Assembly (NCBI RefSeq): GCF_022844385.1
Contig: NZ_JALHLX010000025.1
Span: forward strand, 1 to 36,943
Length of the DNA stretch: 36,943 nt
Origin: Hydrogenophaga sp.
Lineage (GTDB): Bacteria > Pseudomonadota > Gammaproteobacteria > Burkholderiales > Burkholderiaceae_C
Direction of reading: 5' to 3'
In this document: positions 33,946 through 36,943 of the stretch, piece after piece
How positions within the stretch are numbered: the first letter of the stretch is position 1
Layout of the letters: each line of letters starts with the position of its first letter
The notes under the pieces: model-generated
Database searches by the model: none
The model's input: the letters and a program-made list of their open reading frames with translations, nothing else
What the model was told of the DNA's origin: nothing
Position numbers and translations under genes: made by a program

Positions 33946-36837
33946 TTACTTGGTGAGGATGAAGCCCTTGAGCTTGCCGAAGGCGGCTTCGATCAGGTTC
34001 TTCTGCTGCTCCTGGTGCAGGTGGGAATACCCCACTGCCGGCGACGCCGAGGCCGCGCGCCCGGCATAGCCGAGTTTCTGACCGTCGAGCATGTTCTCGT
34101 GGATGTAGTGCTGCACAAAGAACCAGGCGCCCTGGTTCTGCGGCTCGTCCTGGCACCACACGATGTCGGTGGCGTTGGGGTACTTGCGCAGCTCGGCACC
34201 AAACACCTTGTGCGGGAACGGATAGAGCTGCTCCACGCGCAGGATCGCCACGTCGTCAGACTCGCGCTCTTCACGTTTCTTCACCAGGTCGTAGTACACC
34301 TTGCCCGAGCAGCAGATGACGCGCTTGACCTTGTCGGCCTTCTTCGCCACGTCGGCGTTCTGGTCGGGGATCACTGTCTGGAAGCCACCCTTGACGAACT
34401 CGGACAGCGGCGAGGTCGCGTCCTTGTTGCGCAGCAACGACTTGGGCGTGAAGATGATCAGCGGCTTGCGCAGCCCGCGGATCATCTGGCGACGCAGCAC
34501 ATGGAAGATCTGGCTGGCCGTGGTGGGCTGCACGATCTGCATGTTGGTGTCGGCCGCCATCTGCATGAAGCGCTCCAGGCGCGCCGAGCTGTGCTCGGGG
34601 CCCTGGCCTTCGTAGCCGTGCGGCAGCATCAGCGTGATGCCGTTGACGCGGCCCCACTTCACTTCGCCGGAAGCGATGAACTGGTCGATCACCACCTGGG
34701 CGCCGTTGACGAAGTCGCCGAACTGCGCTTCCCAGATCACCAGCGTATTGGGGTCGTTCGAGGCGTAGCCGTACTCGAAGGCCAGCACCGCTTCTTCGGA
34801 CAGGATCGAATCGATCACCACGAACGGCGCCTGGTTGTCGGCCACGTTCTGCAGCGGCACGTAGGTGCCCTCGTCGAACTTCTCGCGGTTTTGGTCGTGG
34901 ATCACGGCATGGCGGTGCGTGAACGTGCCACGGCCACAGTCTTCGCCCGACAGTCGCACCGGGAAGCCGCTGGCCACCAGCGAGGCAAACGCCATGTGCT
35001 CGCCCATGCCCCAGTCCACCGGAATCTCGCCCCGGCCCATGGCCGCACGGTCCGCGTACACCTTCTTCACCAGTTGGTGCGGCGAGACGCTGTCCGGGAT
35101 CGTCGTGAGACGCTCCGAGAGGCGTTTCCACTCGGCCATGGGAATGGCGGAGTCGGAGCTGTCGGTCCACTTCTTGTTGAGGTAAGGACTCCAATCGACC
35201 GCGAACTTGCTCTTGAAGTTGGTGAGCACCGGGTCGACCGTGTGACGGCCGTCGTCGAGTGCGGCGCGGTAAGCCTTGACCATGTCGTCACCGATCGTCT
35301 CGCCCAAGCCTTGGGCGACCAGCTTGTCGGCGTACAGCTTGCGCGTGCCGGGGTGGGCTGCGATCTTTTTGTACATCAGCGGCTGGGTCAGGCTCGGTGT
35401 GTCCTGCTCGTTGTGGCCGAGCTTGCGGAAGCACACGATGTCGACCACCACGTCCTTCTGGAAAGCCATGCGGAATTCGAGCGCAAGCTGGGTGGCGTAC
35501 ACCACGGCTTCGGGGTCGTCACCGTTCACGTGCAGCACCGGCGACTCGATCATCTTGACCACGTCGGAGCAGTACAGCGTGGAGCGGCTGTCGCGCGGGT
35601 CGGAGGTGGTGAAACCAATCTGGTTGTTGATCACCAGGTGCACCGTGCCGCCGGTGGAGTAACCCCGCGTTTCGGCCAGCGCCAGCGTTTCCATCACCAC
35701 GCCCTGGCCGGCAAAGGCCGCGTCGCCGTGGACCAGCACGGGCAGCACCTGCTTGCCCAGCGGATCGCCACGGCGGTCCATGCGGGCGCGCACCGAGCCT
35801 TCAACCACGGGGTTGACGATCTCCAGGTGAGATGGGTTGAACGCCAGCGAAAGGTGGACCGGGCCACCGGGGGTGGTCACGTCGGAGCTGAAGCCCTGGT
35901 GGTACTTCACGTCCCCGGAGGGGAGGTCTTCAGGAGCGGTATGGTCGAACTCGGCGAACAGGTCCTTGGGCATCTTGCCCAGGGTGTTCACCAGCACGTT
36001 CAGACGGCCGCGGTGGGCCATGCCGATCACGATTTCCTGGATGCCGATCTGGCCCGCCTGGCGGATCAGTTCGTCCATGGACGCGATGAAGCTCTCACCC
36101 CCTTCGAGCGAAAAGCGCTTCTGGCCCACGTATTTTGTGTGCAGGAAACGCTCGAGGCCTTCGGCTGCAGTCAGCCGATCGAGGATGTGTTTCTTTTTCT
36201 CGGCGTTGTAGGCCGGCTTTGAGCGCGTGCTCTCCAGGCGCTCCTGCCACCAGCGCTTCTGGTTCTGGTCGGTGATGTACATGTACTCGGCACCGATGGA
36301 GCCGCAGTAGGTTTCACGCAGGGCATTGAGCAGCTCGCGCAAAGACATCGTCTCCTTGCCGAAGAAGGTGTTGCTCGTGTTGAAAATGGTTTCGAGATCG
36401 GCGTCCGCGAAGCCGTAGAACGACAGGTCGAGCTCGGGAATGTTGTCGCGTTCTGCGCGCTTGAGCGGATCGAGGTCGGCCCAGCGGGCACCCACGTTGC
36501 GGTACGCGGCGATCAGTTGCTGGACGGCGACGCGCTTGCGGCCCAGGTCGGAATCAGCGCCAGCGGCGATGACGACCTTGGTGCCGCCTTGTTTGGCGCG
36601 GTCGGCAAATGCGTTGATGACCGGCTGGTGCGGAACGTCGCGGGCGTCGGACCCGTCGCCGGCTGGCACGTGCTGCAGTGCATCGAAATAGCTTCGCCAT
36701 GTGTCGGGCACGCTGCCCGGATTGGCGAGGTAGTTCTCGTACATCTCTTCCACGTAGGGCGCGTTGCCGCCGAAGAGGTACGAGTTGTTCTTGTAGGCAA
36801 CATAGACGTTGCCCCCGGTCGATGGGGAATCGCTCAT
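33946..36837 (-). CDS. odhA: 2-oxoglutarate dehydrogenase E1 component
   Basis: Thiamine-diphosphate enzyme that decarboxylates 2-oxoglutarate and loads the succinyl group onto E2 lipoate. The 963 residues are full length: the E2-interaction N-terminus (SYLFGGNAPYVEEMYENYL), E1 motifs KRFSLEGGESFIASMDELIR, GMAHRGRLNVLVN and VHGDAAFAGQGVVMETLAL (ThDP/Mg-binding), and the C-terminal transketolase-like part with SGEDCGRGTFTHRHAVIHDQ and MLPHGYEGQGPEHSSARLER. The start is ATG at 36837, with GGAGGT about 10 bases upstream. It heads odhA-odhB-lpdA. A small hairpin abuts the ribosome site in the leader. Confidence 0.97.
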   Translation of the reverse strand: MSDSPSTGGNVYVAYKNNSYLFGGNAPYVEEMYENYLANPGSVPDTWRSYFDALQHVPAGDGSDARDVPHQPVINAFADRAKQGGTKVVIAAGADSDLGRKRVAVQQLIAAYRNVGARWADLDPLKRAERDNIPELDLSFYGFADADLETIFNTSNTFFGKETMSLRELLNALRETYCGSIGAEYMYITDQNQKRWWQERLESTRSKPAYNAEKKKHILDRLTAAEGLERFLHTKYVGQKRFSLEGGESFIASMDELIRQAGQIGIQEIVIGMAHRGRLNVLVNTLGKMPKDLFAEFDHTAPEDLPSGDVKYHQGFSSDVTTPGGPVHLSLAFNPSHLEIVNPVVEGSVRARMDRRGDPLGKQVLPVLVHGDAAFAGQGVVMETLALAETRGYSTGGTVHLVINNQIGFTTSDPRDSRSTLYCSDVVKMIESPVLHVNGDDPEAVVYATQLALEFRMAFQKDVVVDIVCFRKLGHNEQDTPSLTQPLMYKKIAAHPGTRKLYADKLVAQGLGETIGDDMVKAYRAALDDGRHTVDPVLTNFKSKFAVDWSPYLNKKWTDSSDSAIPMAEWKRLSERLTTIPDSVSPHQLVKKVYADRAAMGRGEIPVDWGMGEHMAFASLVASGFPVRLSGEDCGRGTFTHRHAVIHDQNREKFDEGTYVPLQNVADNQAPFVVIDSILSEEAVLAFEYGYASNDPNTLVIWEAQFGDFVNGAQVVIDQFIASGEVKWGRVNGITLMLPHGYEGQGPEHSSARLERFMQMAADTNMQIVQPTTASQIFHVLRRQMIRGLRKPLIIFTPKSLLRNKDATSPLSEFVKGGFQTVIPDQNADVAKKADKVKRVICCSGKVYYDLVKKREERESDDVAILRVEQLYPFPHKVFGAELRKYPNATDIVWCQDEPQNQGAWFFVQHYIHENMLDGQKLGYAGRAASASPAVGYSHLHQEQQKNLIEAAFGKLKGFILTK

Positions 36838-36853
36838 AAATCCGCTGACCTCC

Positions 36854-36870
36854 GTTTCCCTGCAGGAAAC
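36854..36870 (-). promoter_or_regulatory. Small hairpin next to the odhA ribosome-binding site
   Basis: Perfect 6-base arms GTTTCC/GGAAAC around a 5-base loop. In the mRNA it ends directly before the GGAGGT ribosome site (36853-36848). It could affect ribosome access or mRNA life. A further short palindrome, ACAGT/ACTGT around one base (36925-36935), lies upstream. No confident promoter was found in the 106 bases up to the window edge. Confidence 0.35.
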
Positions 36871-36943
36871 ATTAGCTGGTTAGAAAAACCTTCCGCTGCA
36901 CGGCTTGACCGTTATGCGGATGCGACAGTGACTGTGGAAGGAC

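Noticed and set aside
31083..33956. 957-codon open frame on the plus strand opposite lpdA and odhB
   Set aside because: It is antisense to two well-conserved genes and their junction, its product is His/Gly/Val-rich with no known domain, and long antisense frames are expected in G+C-rich genes with strong third-position bias.
34015..36222. 735-codon open frame on the plus strand opposite odhA
   Set aside because: It mirrors the codon bias of odhA, and no domain, signal or ribosome site supports it.

Overview
The window is G+C-rich, gene-dense chromosomal DNA from a betaproteobacterium, most likely of the family Comamonadaceae (a Hydrogenophaga/Acidovorax/Variovorax-like organism). This rests on the protein sequences, on the gene order (hfq-hflX-hflK-hflC-DUF2065-hisZ-purA; odhA-odhB-lpdA-zapE) and on a palindromic intergenic element at 5947-6017 that I recognise from that family. 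It is an inference from reading, not from a search. I found 35 protein-coding genes and no rRNA, tRNA, CRISPR array, insertion sequence or prophage. The longest gene-free gap is about 229 bases (24973-25201).

Left part (1-4710): the 3' end of a chromate-transporter gene; a sirtuin deacylase and the 23S rRNA methylase rlmB; a YbbA/LolD-type ABC ATPase divergent from the esterase/thioesterase tesA, with starts only 17 bases apart; the tRNA 2-selenouridine synthase mnmH; and a 61-residue lysine-rich small protein. Middle part (4741-25201): about twenty genes in a row on the minus strand. In transcription order they are scpB-rluB; ndk-rlmN-pilW-rodZ-ispG-hisS-yfgM-bamB-der; hfq-hflX-hflK-hflC-DUF2065-hisZ-purA; a phosphoribosyltransferase; and metC. 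Two clusters that lie apart in E. coli (the ndk-to-der region and the hfq-to-purA region) are joined here at der/hfq. Several junctions are 4-base stop/start overlaps, which suggests translational coupling.

Right part (25202-36943): rluD divergent from the outer-membrane assembly lipoprotein bamD; a DinG/YoaA-type iron-sulfur helicase overlapping bamD tail to tail; a PP2C-type protein phosphatase divergent from the helicase; the ATPase zapE; and the complete 2-oxoglutarate dehydrogenase set odhA-odhB-lpdA, with a strong terminator-like hairpin between odhB and lpdA.

Functionally the window is housekeeping: translation and RNA modification (rlmB, rlmN, rluB, rluD, mnmH, hisS, der, hflX, hfq), envelope assembly (bamB, bamD, yfgM, rodZ, pilW), membrane protein quality control (hflK/hflC), nucleotide and amino-acid metabolism (purA, ndk, phosphoribosyltransferase, hisZ, metC), isoprenoid synthesis (ispG), chromosome maintenance (scpB, dinG) and the TCA cycle (odhA/odhB/lpdA). 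I saw no convincing new multi-gene system. The better leads are regulatory structures between genes (rlmB, purA, odhB-lpdA and the odhA leader), the lysine-rich small protein, the RG-rich tail of RluB, and an orphan-looking PP2C phosphatase beside an Fe-S helicase.
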